This document shows, in pieces, positions 1 to 11,700 of a stretch of 64,000 nucleotides of DNA (positions are counted from its first letter, which is position 1; every line of letters begins with the position of its first letter). The stretch spans positions 5,270,001 through 5,334,000 of the forward strand of contig JAZBRI010000011.1 in assembly GCA_036874045.1 (NCBI GenBank), read 5' to 3'. The DNA comes from Cymodocea nodosa. Its lineage: Eukaryota; Streptophyta; Magnoliopsida; Alismatales; Cymodoceaceae. The translations under genes and the position numbers were made by a program. The notes beneath the pieces were generated by a model. The model made no database searches, was not told the origin of the DNA, and worked only from the letters and a program-made list of their open reading frames with translations.

Positions 1-1
1 T

Positions 2-1132
2 GTTCTAAAAGCTGAATATCAGAGCATATTGTCTTTTTGCCTCGATCAAGTACGTGGAGGGCATTTTGGTTCAGGGAAAACTGCTGCTAAAATTCTGCAA
101 TGTGGTTTTTATTGGCCAACACTATTTAAAGATGCTCATAAATATTGCTTAAGTTGTTTAAGATGTCAACAAATAGGAAGAATATCAAAAAGGAATATGC
201 TGCCTCTTAATCCTATTGTTGAGGTTGAAATCTTCGATGTGTGGGGAATAGATTTTATGGGTCCATTTCCTATGTCTAATCAATTTAGTTATATATTGTT
301 GGGGGTGGATTATGCGTCTAAATGGATAGAAGTTATTCCTACAAAAACTAATGACAACAAAGTGCTAATACATTTTGTAAGAACCAATATAATTACCAGA
401 TTTAGAATACCTAAAACTATTATGAATGATAGAGGAACTCAATTCTGTAATAGAAGTTTTGAAGCCTTAATGAAGAAATATGGAGTAAATCACAAAATTG
501 CAACATCATATCATCCGCAAACAAGTGGACAAGTAGGAAGTGCAAACAAACAAATTAAGTTAATCTTAGAAAAAGTAGTAAATCCTACTAGAACAGATTG
601 GGCTAATAGATTAATAGACGCACTTTGGGCTTATAGAACTGCTTATAAGACAAGCTTAGGTATGTCACCTTTTAGGCTAGTATATGGAAAAAGTCGTCAT
701 TTACTAGTTGAAATTGAACATAAAGCTTATTGGGCATTAAAAACTCTAAACACTAATTTAAATCAAGCTGCTAAAAATAGGAAAATACAATTGATTGAAT
801 TAGAAGAATTTAGGAATGAAGCTTATTCAAAAACTGTAAAAGAAAAAGAGAAAATGAAGTTCTAGCATGACAAGAGAATTATTCCAAAAACCTTTGAAAT
901 AGGACAAGAAGTATATTTTTACATGACTAGACTCCATAACCATCTAGAAAAATTAAGATCTAGATGGGCAAGACCTTACATAGTTCGAAATATTTACCCC
1001 TATGGAGCTATTGAAATTGAAAATCCTAAAAATCAGAATATATTTAAAGTAAATGGACAAAGACTTATACCTATTTTGAAAATACCAACAAATGATTTTG
1101 GAATTATAGAAGAAGTAAGAGTAGAGGACTAG
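2..1132 (+). pseudogene. Ty3-gypsy (Athila/Tat type) integrase, 5' truncated, element G1
   Basis: C-terminal part of a gypsy polyprotein: zinc-binding region, integrase core and C-terminal domain. The frame is open from base 2, so the gene continues left of the window. Typical motifs are [15 protein letters not shown], CxxCxxC before [13 protein letters not shown] (first catalytic Asp), NDRGTQF (second Asp), YHPQTSGQ and the [11 protein letters not shown] tail. Three lesions are visible. The catalytic Glu is Gly (GGA at 536-538; the copy at 61204-62197 has QVESANK). The first His of the HHCC finger is Leu (CL where the family has CH). A TAG at 863-865 replaces the Trp of FWHDRK; the frame then stays open to 1132. 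It cannot integrate as it stands. The family call is firm; the exact lineage is inferred from the motifs. Confidence 0.93.
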
Positions 1133-1912
1133 TTGAGCTTTGCTTAAAATATATATATATATATATTATATAATATATATATATATAAAAAAACAAATAG
1201 AAAAAAACAAAATCTTATTTAAATATAGTTGCGGTTCAACTAAAAGGAATTGTCGATTTTATCAAAGCATATTTTAAAAAAAGGAGAAAATCATTGTGGT
1301 TCAACTGATAGGATCCATTAGTCTGACCGAAACACAAAAACATAATATATATATATATATATTATGTGTAGTAAAAATAGTGGTTTTACCGAAGCATAAT
1401 ATCGATTCAACTAACCGACAGAAAAAGAAAATATATATATATATATATTCAATTTTGGTTCAACCGAGGAATGTAACAATTTAATCGAAAACATTTTAAA
1501 GTGTTGAAAAATTAAGAGTCGGTTAGACCGGAAATTCTTCAATCTTCACTGAAGTATATATTATTATTATATGTATTTTTATTAAATATAACTTTACGGG
1601 AAGTTTGTTGAGTTACGCTTAACTCAACGAACTTACTCCGTTGAGTCTAAGATAAGTTAACAGATTTACCCCATTGAGTTAACTATAACTCAACAGAGTA
1701 CTGTAGTTAAGTCCACGGACTTAGTCCGTGGAGTTAACTGTAATTCCACGAATGAGAGAGTGAGAATTTACGTGGGAAATGACCCGATTACCCGCCTAAA
1801 CTTAGAACTTATTTATACTTAAACTTAGGGTTTAGGGGCATTATTTGCAGAATCATTTAGAACTTAGACCAATAGAGATCAGAGCGACTTCATTCCATTG
1901 CGTAACTCCACG
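1133..1912 (+). repeat. G1 3' noncoding region with AT microsatellites, ACCG repeats and dyad array
   Basis: No gene. It starts with (AT)n at about 1149-1187 and further AT runs near 1345 and 1431. Several GGTTnnACCG/CGGTTnnACC segments follow, related to those at 60811-61077 beside the second integrase copy. From 1604 to 1755 lies a run of dyads built on GTTGAGTTA and TAACTCAAC. The strongest is a near-perfect palindrome at 1705-1738 with 17-base arms (one mismatch) centred on CCACGGACT/AGTCCGTGG. An AT-rich TATA-like stretch (ATTTATACTT, 1811-1820) precedes the small ORF at 1913 by about 100 nt. The layout resembles the U3 of an LTR followed by a transcript start, but no clear LTR end is visible. 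Confidence 0.7.
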
Positions 1913-2215
1913 ATGAGGAAGATGACACCCGAGTTCTGGGAAGATGCAATTGACACTTTAGAATTTCTTAAAGATTTAAAGGAATGGCATACAAGGCAGA
2001 AAATTAGCAATACAACAAGGGAAAAAGAGCTACAAAAGGTAGAATCTGATCTTTTTTACTGGAGAAAAGTGCTAGTTGATTTAGGCATACAAATACCTCA
2101 GATTATGGAGACGAGAATTAGAGTAGCAACAGAAATTGCTATAAGTAGAGAGAGAAAAATTAGGCCAAATAACGAAGTTGCCCTAGAATTGATCCAACGT
2201 AAGTCCCAACTCTAG
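1913..2215 (+). CDS. Small ORF of unknown function, possible ORF3 N-terminal remnant
   Basis: ORF of about 100 codons beginning MRKMTPEFWED and ending at TAG. It is acidic/basic and probably helical, without signal peptide or membrane segment. The stretch LGIQ..R.R.A.EIAISR loosely matches MGIQ...R.YRMKCAEIAFLE in the N-terminal part of ORF3 of element A (about 6900-7193, minus strand). It also occupies the same place relative to an LTR-like dyad array and TATA-like box. I therefore suspect a truncated ORF3-type gene attached to a gypsy element, cut by the N LTR insertion at 2229. The similarity is weak and judged by eye; a random ORF is the alternative. The ATG at 1913 is chosen because no earlier ATG lies in frame. 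Confidence 0.4.
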   Translation: MRKMTPEFWEDAIDTLEFLKDLKEWHTRQKISNTTREKELQKVESDLFYWRKVLVDLGIQIPQIMETRIRVATEIAISRERKIRPNNEVALELIQRKSQL

Positions 2216-2228
2216 CTCAAAACACGCA

Positions 2229-2811
2229 TGTTAGGAACGTATGGCTTCACCAGAGGGGGGGTGAATGGTGAACAGTGTGTATTTAAGACTATTTTTGACT
2301 TTACTAACTAATTTGATTAATCTGTTTACACAAGTATTAAACAGATATATACAACATGGACAACGGAAATAAAAGTAAGAAATGTAAGGGAATTTTAAGT
2401 GGTTCACCAACTCGACTAGTCAATGCTCAAGGATCACTTGGGCTTCACTAAGTGTTTCAACACTTACACACTTGCTTTCAGATCAAAGCAAGAACCAACC
2501 AATTGAGCTTTCAGGTTGTAGCTCTAACCAACACTTAGAAGTTTTCAAGTATAAACTCTAGAAAACCAACTTCTTGAGTTTTCAGGCCAAAACTCAAACC
2601 AACAACTGAAAGAAGCATTAAGGTTGAAGCCACAAACCAAATGATCTTTCTTGGATCAGACTTTCAATACACAGAGAGCTTTAAGAATCTTCTTGTAAAT
2701 CTAGCTTTCAATCGATTCCTTATTAAACTGAATTAAGCTTTCTTCTATATCAGTAATTGATCTGCAATGTATACTATATCTCTGTATGTAATTGTATCTG
2801 TAATCTCACAT
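2229..2811 (-). repeat. LTR of Sirevirus element N, first part (split by element A)
   Basis: Starts with TGTTAGGAACG and the conserved terminus CCAGAGGGGGGGTGAATGG shared, with variations, by all copia LTRs here (38845, 45686, 32906). It contains the TTCAGGTxxxAACTCAAACCAACA segments also found at about 39060-39180 and 45930-46030. It is interrupted at 2811 by element A and resumes at 15956. In element sense this is the R/U5 end of the 3' LTR. Confidence 0.9.
2807..2811. other. Target site duplication CACAT, left copy (element A)
   Basis: CACAT directly precedes the TG of the LTR at 2812 and is repeated directly after the CA end of the other LTR at 15951-15955. This proves that 2812-15950 is a single insertion. 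Confidence 0.95.
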
Positions 2812-4411
2812 TGTAGGATCGTATGGCTACACAAGAGGAGGGTGAATTGTGTATTTTTAATATTTTCTGAAATATAATTGAAACTTTAAAACTCAAAAAC
2901 AAGTCGAGACATTGTTTTCATAAAATCATTTTTATTCAAGGTTTCAATTACAATATACAATTCAATTCTCCTCAAAAATTGTAGATGCAATGATATTTCG
3001 ATACCATGTTTCATCTATACAATTTCATAACTACAAATAGAGAAAACTAATTTGCGGAATTTAAAAAATTTCTCCCTATTTGAGATCTTTCTTCTTCTTT
3101 TTCTTCTTTCTTCTTTAGTAATTCTTTAGTGATGAATATCTTGTCTTTTTATGCTTCATCGAATTTTCTTTCTTCTGATACTTCAAATCTTCAGTGATGA
3201 AAATCTTACCTTTTTATACTTCACTGAATTTTCTTCCACCTGAGAGATTTTTCCCAAAGAGGTGTTTTTGATCCCTGAAAAAGATTTTTCTTTTGGTGTG
3301 TAGGAATGGTTTGATCCTTGAAAAGATTTTTCGTTTTGTGAGCAAGGATGGTTTGATCAACGAGAACTCTATGCCTTTTATATTGTATCTTCATTTCATA
3401 CATATCCTCCACGTTTAATCACTACCAATTTTCCACTTCTTCACGTCTTTTCTTTTTCCTTCATCGAAACACACACGTTCTAACCCATGTTTATATTTCG
3501 AATTTTCTTTAATCATCAGTCCTGAATCTCTGAAAAATTTCCTACAAAATAAACTTTCTCGTCCAAAAATTTTTCATCAGTGTAATAAGAAGTCATTACT
3601 TTAATGTTAACTAAACGAGTAACACAAGTATATATATATAACTTAACGTTTCTAACTTAACGAATTCCTCATGTGCCATTTCACGTGACAAGTATTGTAG
3701 CTAACTCAACGAACTAAGTCCGTGGTGTTATGCTAACTCAACGAACCAGCTTAACCTTTCTTTCGGAAGGTTAAACGATAACTCACTGATTCAGTAATAA
3801 ACAAATATTTTTATAATAAGAATTTTACCACATGCAAAAATAACAACTTAAGTTTATAACGCTAACCTAACGCGTTGCCTTACTGTTCAATATAGCAACT
3901 CAACGCGTTTAGTTATGTTAACTTAACGAGTTAAACATGTGCACCTCACGTGATACAATACAGCATTCGTAACTTATAATTTCACCACGTGTATAACACT
4001 AACTTAACGAGTTCGTCTCTTCTTTTACTCACTAACTTAACAAGTTATCACGTGACCTATTTTAACCTTTAAGCCTCTAACTTAACAAGTTCTCACGTGA
4101 CCTCTATACAAACAAAACTCTAACTTAACAAGTTGTCTAAACGTGCACTGTTCATGATAAAGAAGATATAACTTTAAAACATATCATGCTTTTCAATAAA
4201 AACACATGTTAACTTAACGTTTAGTTAAATGAGAAATTAATGCAACGAAACAACTAGTTATTAACTTCAGATCCAATACAGACAAGTATTTATATCAGTA
4301 AGCTTTTTCTGTATTAATTGATGATTTTAATTTCTTTTCACAAGCAATAGTAATTGAGCAAATATGATTATTTTCATTCATCACACATCATCAAAACAAA
4401 AATACTCAACA
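2812..4411 (-). repeat. Element A 3' LTR
   Basis: TGTAGGATCG...ACTCAACA, 1600 bp. In element sense a TATA box (AATATAAAA) lies at 3376-3384. The U3 side (3600-4260 in window coordinates) holds many TAACTTAACGAGTT-type dyads and several CACGTG or near-CACGTG sites. Confidence 0.95.
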
Positions 4412-4432
4412 ATCTCCCCCATTTTGATGATG
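4412..4432 (-). promoter_or_regulatory. Element A polypurine tract
   Basis: ATCTCCCCCATTTTGATGAT on the plus strand, i.e. CAAAATGGGGGAGAT in element sense, abutting the 3' LTR. It primes plus-strand DNA synthesis. A weaker second copy (CTCCCTCTTTTTGTCATTA) is at about 4717-4735, a doubling also seen in B, C, D and N. Confidence 0.9.
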
Positions 4433-4924
4433 ACAAAACCATATTAAATCAATTATTAAATATGTTTAACTCAACAAAGCACCTTCGTTGGGTTAACTTT
4501 TAATTCAACAAACTTGTTTGTTGACTTAAGTTCACTTAAGCTTATTTCTATTGTTTGTGTAAATTTTACCTCTCAGAACTAAAACTCTCAGATGTCAATA
4601 ATTATATAAGTATCAGTTTTCTAATTATCATCTATTAGATTACAATAACCATTAAATAACATCTCCTTTTATAATATATATGCAATTAAGATCATAATCA
4701 TCTTTTTATAATATTTCTCCCTCTTTTTGTCATTAATCAAAAAGATAATTACAAAGAATATATATATATATATAAGAGAATTACAACAACAATTTCTGTA
4801 AATAAGAATAATAATTGAACACATTTACTAAAAATTGTACACATTTACAGAAAATTGTATTGTTCAAAGAATCAAACAAGTAATACAAGCATTACATTTT
4901 GTATTCAGAAACAAACAAAAACAG
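4433..4924. other. Element A noncoding segment between ORF3 and 3' LTR
   Basis: AT-rich, no gene. It holds the second tract-like motif and an (AT)n run at about 4761-4775. Confidence 0.7.
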
Positions 4925-7193
4925 TTATCGACCCCTCCTAATTATATCACTTATAGCATTATATATTTTATCTCCTAGATGCCTAATATCATTTCTGATG
5001 TCGTTAAGCACTGCATCTAAGTCAGGAGGTAGTTGGGTTTGGTGTTCTGCTTGAACTGAATAACTTTGTTGTTGTTGTTGTATATGGTCTGTATCAGGTT
5101 GTTGTTGTTGTTGTCGTTGAGGTTTATGCATGGTCTGGAATTTTTGCAAATCTTTGACACTAAATGCTCTCATGCCTTTAGTTTCAGAGGGCCAGTCGGA
5201 TAAAGTCAATTGGCTTGCAAGGATTCTACATACAGCATCACCATAAAATAACTTTGAACTCATATGCTGTAGTTGAAACATAAATACATCAAACCAATTT
5301 ATTTGAATTCTATACAGCAGGCCATAAGTTTGCATATAAACAGCTTCTGCTAACTTTCAAATTGTGTCCAACTCTCTGAAATAAATTTGCATGCAATATA
5401 TTTGCAATAAACCTTGCCTCTGCATTCTGATTTTCCATTAATTTCATTTCAGAATATACATCTAGAATTTTTGATAAAGACTGAATGTTCCATTCCAGTT
5501 GTCTTATCATGTCAAATCTGTTGGTAACAACAACACCTTCATTCTTTAACCCCAAAACTTTAAAAATTAACTGAAGAGACAATATAAACTCCTGTTCATT
5601 TATTTGAGTTTTCAGAAAATTTCCATTCTTGACCAGATTGCTATAAAAAGCTGCAATAAGCTCTGTGTATTGCTTCCATTTCGTTCCTACTGGCAATAAT
5701 TTAATGAGGCCTTGAAATTGAAATAGATCTCTTATTTCCATCAAATTTTTGAATTTTATTGGACGAGCATGCAGAATTTGACATGTAATCAAATTATTGT
5801 ATTTTTGCAATGCTTCTTCAGATATAAAATGAATTGCATTACCTTGAATGTTTAATATTGTACACAAAGAAGGTGATACCTGAAGCCGTGATTTAGAGTT
5901 TAATTCATCTTCAGGAACCTCTTCTTCAAAATGAATGTCATGTTGTTCCTCTTCCAAAATATTATCTTGAAGCTGCTTAGGTAAGCTTGATTCTTCAACT
6001 TCAACAGTGTTAGGAACATTATCAATATGCTCAACATTCATCTGTTCAGTCTCTATAGAATGTTCAAAGTTCAATTTTTCCACAAATTCTACAGCCGGTG
6101 TATCTGTCTGTAATTGTTCATTTTGTTCAATAGATAATTCCATTGATTTATGCTGTGAATTCTCAGACTCTACGTCTATAGATTCCGTAGAAGGCTGGTT
6201 AACTTTTAGCTCTTCTAGAGTCTTAACAATTTCAATATCTGCTACTCCAGACAATTCAGCCTGTGAACTAGTTACTGCTTCAACATTGTCAATTATATTT
6301 GCAATAACTTGTTCGATGGCAAATGCCTGATGCTCTAATTTGTCAATATCTGCATCATTAGGACTTATACTAATAGAAAAACTTGAGCTCATATTTGACT
6401 TGGATTTCTTCTCAAGTTTTCTAGCAAGGGAAAATAAAGTCTCATTATCTTCATCAGTTTCAGTATGCTCAGAACTGATGAGTTTATTAGATGCACAATA
6501 AGGTACAATGTCTAGATATACATTGTTCTTTGGAAATAAATTTTCATCTAATTTTCCTTTTTCAATAGACTTTGTTTCCTAAAACATAATTTTTCTGACT
6601 TTCCTTCTTCTATAACATTTTTGTTTCTCCTTTTCAAGTATTGCTGTTTTCTTTTCAAATTGCTTCATAAAAGTTTTCTGCTTTAATTCTTCTAAGGCAC
6701 TTTCTATTGCAACGGCCTTTCGAAGACTATCAACTTTTGTTTTGTCTACAGCAATATCTGATTCTACTTGTTTTGAATATAAAGGAGTAGGGATAGCTGA
6801 TTCATGCTCTTCCTCAAATGCATGTAGTCTTGTACCGTTTATAGGAGTTTGAGGAGTTATATTTGATGAACCTACATCTTTTTCCAAATATTTTGCATAC
6901 TATTCTAAAAATGCAATCTCAGCACATTTCATTCTGTATTCTCTATCAAATTTACTTTGAATCCCCATGTATGTAATACTAGCATCAGTATTTTGGAGTT
7001 CTTGTCTAACTTCATTTAGTATACCTTCAGGAAAGAAATATTCACTATAAATTTCTACTAACCTTTTGTCCACTCGAAATATTTTCTTGAACCAAGTACG
7101 TGGAACTTCATCATTCTCTATTTCTTTTCCTTTTTCATCTCGTCTGCTTTTGCCTTTTCCTTTGCCACGACCTTTGTAGAACTTGGAGACCAT
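4925..7193 (-). pseudogene. Element A ORF3 (env-position ORF), broken
   Basis: Third ORF, downstream of pol, where Sireviruses carry their envelope-like gene. The start is ATG at 7191-7193 (MVSKFYKGRGKGKGK, strongly basic N-terminus), shared with element E. The middle is acidic and low-complexity. The C-terminal half has ARPIKF, FQGLIKLLPVG, LIAAFYSNL, IFKVLGLKNEGV and ANLFQRVGH. This pattern resembles the domain called putative plant transposon protein (PF20167 as I recall it). Two polyQ tracts precede a helical end (DLDAVLNDIRNDIRHL) and the stop at 4925. I see no transmembrane segment. Lesions: TAG at 6900-6902, TAG at about 6579, and a frameshift near 5330 at the LYANL/MQTYGLL junction. 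Function unknown; an envelope role is not supported by the sequence. Confidence 0.8.
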
Positions 7194-7700
7194 TGTCGTA
7201 GGTTGTAACAGCAACAAGCGGGAAAGATTTTCTGGACAAAGTTTACAAATAACCTAAGTTCCCGTGTAATAAGTGTTTAAATAGGGTTTTTAGGCGTATA
7301 ACTCAACGTGAAGAGAAGTCGGGTTTAGAAATTAAATAAATATTGAATAAAGTTTATTCAATCAAAGTACCTGAAATATTCAAGTATAACTCATTGAGTT
7401 AACTAACCTAATGAGCAAAACGTTGTTTAGAGGCAGTTTTACACATTACCTTATCTAACATAACGTCTAGTTAGTACAATTTTCGGATGCTTCCAACTGA
7501 AACGTTCCGAAAACAACACACATGCTAAACTTAACATTATCTTGAGAACATTGTAAACTATTTGATCATTTTGTCCTTTGAATCTAAAATAGTTTATTTG
7601 TCGTTTTAAATTATTTCATCAAGATTTTAAGAGGACAGTAATTCAGATTAACTAAGTTTTGTATTCTAAATTATATTAATCTGTTTTCGACAATGTTAAT
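7194..7700 (-). promoter_or_regulatory. Promoter-like, LTR-like segment upstream of ORF3 (element A)
   Basis: Between a tract-like GTAGGGGGAGG (complement at 7701-7712) and the ORF3 ATG. In element sense it has TAACTCAATGAGTTA-type dyads, TTCGGAACG/CATCCGAAA pairs and a TATA-like TATTTAAAC (complement at 7274-7282) about 85 nt before the ATG. The same order is found in element E (53091-53609). Read as a candidate internal promoter for ORF3; no expression evidence is available. Confidence 0.5.
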
Positions 7701-8772
7701 CCTCCCCCTACAAATATACTTCAAATATATTCAATCAAAATACAAAATATACTTGTAGTGACAATAGATGTTAAGTATAACTATACTTTTAAATTTTCTT
7801 TTCCGAGACTTCCGTTATCTTCACATCATCAAAAATGATTTCCAGAATCAATTCCTACTGTATATGAATCAAAACACAACTTTGAACTCAATGTGATTAA
7901 TTCAAGGAGAATAAAAGAATGTATCTCAAATAAACATTTTCAAAAGTACTAATGTTGATTCAATAAATCAGTAGTCATATTGGTAGAAACTATATGCGAT
8001 TCAAAGATATCTGTAATTAATGAAACAACTTTTTCTTTTCAAGACAGTAAATATTGATAATTTTCTTTAAAAGTTAGTTTGAAAAGCTTGAATCATACAA
8101 GAGCTTTCTAATGTACCTATGTAATGAGCTTTCAGTCAACAATCCCAGATCTGATCAGGACCTTAGGTTGCCAGATTTAAAGAATCATTTTTCAGGACAA
8201 CAATCCTTAAATACCTATATGCTCAAGTACAAAAGGCTCATGATCAAACTGATCAATAAACTCTCAAAGATTTTCACTTTGTAAGCACTTTTCATTTTAA
8301 GCAAAGTACATATGTATTCCATTAATACAGATGCAATAAAACACAAATCTCATACAATTTTTACTTCTATGATTGTACTGAGAATATGAATCAGTTTCAA
8401 TAGGCTTATACTTTTGATTAATAGTTTAAGATGAGTTACATTTAACTTATTCTACAAGTTTAATCAATTAAGTGAAATTCATGCATGATCATATGCATTT
8501 TCCTTGATTCAAAGAAAATATTTAATCAAAATTTCAGAATGTCAGAAGTATTTAATGTTTTTCATTTACATTTCCACTTAAAATCATAAAAACCATTAAA
8601 ATTGATAAACTACTTAAAATCAATAAGATACTACTATGATTTTACAATAAATACATAGTATCTTAAGCAGCAGTTTAGATATTACTTTAGATATTTATAA
8701 TAAGTATATAATATCTATGAGGTGAATAACATCATCAATAATATTTATCTTTTTATGTGGAGTTTAAGCATT
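7701..8772 (-). repeat. Noncoding block shared with gypsy G2 (element A copy)
   Basis: No gene. About 1.07 kb between the pol stop and the tract-like motif. It aligns by eye with 52030-53090 (element E, plus) and, strikingly, with about 58660-59900 in the gypsy element G2. Landmarks include TTGAATCATACAAGAGCTTT, TTTCAGTCAACAATCC, AGATCTGATCAGGA, GGTTGCCAGATTT, CTCAAGTACAAAAGGCT and CATTAATACAGATGCA. Confidence 0.8.
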
Positions 8773-11700
8773 TTACACATCACATAGCCTATAAATACCT
8801 AAATTTAATCTAATGTTGTAGAATGTAATTTCGTTTAGAGGTTTTGTAAATATATCAGCTAATTGATTTTTACTAGACACAAATTCTAATTTAATTTTTC
8901 CTTTAATTACGTTATCTCTTAGAAAATGATGTCTAACCTCTATATGCTTTGCTCTTGAATGTAATATAGGATTTTTGGAAAGATTTATTACAGAACTACT
9001 GTCATAATAAATCTCAGTTGTATCATAAGATAATCCAAAATCTTCTAAAGTTTTCCTTATCCACAGAATCTGAGTGCAACATAGTGCAGCAACAACATAT
9101 TCAACTTCTATAGTAGAAAGTGCTACACAGTTTTGCTTTTTACTAAACCATGACACCAAATTATTTCCCAATAATTAACATGTGCCACTGGTACTCTTTC
9201 TATCAGATTTAGATCCGGCACAATCAGCATCAGTATATCCTATAAGATCTATTGAACTATCCTTAGAATACTATAGTCCAAAATTTTTAGTTCCTTGTAT
9301 ATATCTAAATATTCTTTTAACAGCAATTAAGTGTGATTCCTTAGGATTAGATTGAAATCTAGCACAAACACACACAGCAAACATAATATCAGGTCTACTA
9401 GCAATCAAATAAAGTAAAGAACCAATCATACTTCTGTATTTTCTTTGATCTATAGATTTTCCTATGTCATCAATATCTAACTTTAAAGTAGTACTCATAG
9501 GAGTTCCTCGAATCCTTGTATCATTAAAATTAAATTTCTTAAGCATTTCATCTGCATATTTTTCCTGATTTAAAAGTATACCTTTATCCATTTGCTTAAT
9601 TTGAAGTCCTAGAAAATATGAAAGTTCTCCTATCATACTAATTTCAAACTGATTAGTCATCTCTTTAGAGAATATTTCTATCAACTTATCAGAGGTTGCT
9701 CCAAAGATTATATCATCCACGTATATTTAAATAACAATCTAATCTTTACGATCTCTCTTAATAAATAGAGTATGATCCACTTTTCCCATGATATAGCCTT
9801 TTTCTATTAAAAAAGTAGACAATCTTTCATACCATGATCTAGGTGCTTACTTCAAACCATATAAGGCTTTCTTCAATTTATACACAAAGTCAGGATTTTT
9901 AATATCTTCAAATCTAGGTGGTTGTTTTACATAAACTTCTTCATTAATTAAACCATTTAGAAATGCACTCTTTACATCCATTTGATATAATTTAAAATCC
10001 ATATAACAAGCATAGGCCAATAATATTCTAATACTTTCTAACCTAGCCACAAGAGCAAATGTTTCATCATAATCTAATCCTTCTTCCTATGTATACCCTT
10101 GTGCAACTAATCTAGCATTATTCCTTATAACTTGACCAATTTCGTTAGTTTTGTTTCTAAATATCCACTTTGTACCTATTATGGACTGATTTTCGTGTGG
10201 AGAGACTAATTCCCATACATCATTTCTGATGAATTGATTTAGTTCTTCTTGCATTGCCACTATCCAATTTTCATCAGATAATGCTTCTTGTATATTCCTT
10301 GGTTCCACCATAGAAACAAACATACTCATACTATTTAAATTTACTGAAGCTCTAGTTTTAACTCCCTCATTAATATTACCAATGACTTGAGTGATGGGAT
10401 GTGATGAAGAATAACGCCAATTTCTCTGATTTTCCTTAATATTCTTATCAACATCTGAAAGTCCATCACTTTCATCATTAGTTTGATCATTTAAGTTCAT
10501 ATTTTTTATTTTCTCAGATAAATCATCAATCTCTTTATTGATCTCTAACTCTTTTGGAAGATTAATCAAATCATCATTATCAGCTTTAGATTGAGATTCT
10601 CTAAGAGAATTTTCATTGAAGCTTACATGGAGGGTTTCTTCAATAGTCCTAGAAGTCTTGTTATATACTCTATAGGCTTTACTTCTAGTAGAGTAACCTA
10701 CAAAAATTTCTTCATCTGATTTGGCTTGAAATTTATCCCTTTTATCTTTAGTATTAAGAATAAAACACTTGCAGCTAAATGGTTTCATATAGGAAATTTT
10801 TGGAACCCTATTAAACATAATTTCAAAAGGAGTTTTATTAACATGAGGTCTTAAATGACTTCTGCTAATAACATAACAAGCTGTATTTACTGCTTCAGCC
10901 CAAAGATTTTGAGGTAACTTATGTTCATTCAACAAAGTTCTGGCCATTTCTTGAAGTGATCTATTCTTTCTCTCAACAACACCATTTTGACACGGTGCTC
11001 TTGGAAAAGAAAATCTGTGATCAATGTCATGCTCATTACAATAGTTATCCATTTGATCATTATCAAATTCAATTCCGTGATCACTCCTAAGTTTTTGAAT
11101 AGAGACACTCTACTCATTTTGAACAAAATTGCAAAACATTTTAAATTTTTCAAAAACTTCTATCTTAGATGCTAGAAAATATACTCAAGTGTATCTAGAG
11201 AAGTCATCTACTAAAACAAATACATACCGTTTACCACCAAGACTCATGATTCTTGTTGGTCCAAATAGATCCATATGTATAAGTTCTAAGACTCTCTTGC
11301 TTAAAATATCAGTTTTGGATTTAAAAGAGTTTTTGTGAGGTTTACCTAACTCACATGCATCACACATAAAGTCCTTTGAGTATTTAATCTTTGGTAAACC
11401 TCTCACTAAATATTTTCTAGATAGTTTATATAACAGTTTCATATTTATATGCTAATCCTTCTATGCCATAGATATGCATCACTAGTTTCAGCTAGCAAAC
11501 AAGAATTTAAATCAACTATACTAGAAGGTAAAGATAAAATACATACAGAACCTTTTCTTTTAGCAATAAACTTAATTTCATCTGTATTTTTATCAATTAT
11601 TTTGCATACATTATCTTCAAACACTACATAATATCCATTTTCAGTTAGTTTTATGACACTCAACAAATTAAATCCTAGGTTTTCTACATATAGTACATTC

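Noticed and set aside
6007-6330. Plus-strand ORF across ORF3 of element A, Ser/Cys-rich.
   Set aside because: Exact antisense of the acidic region of ORF3.
6900-6902. Programmed stop-codon readthrough in ORF3 and pol.
   Set aside because: The shared TAG codons lack a recognised readthrough context and the genes carry many other stops; decay is simpler.
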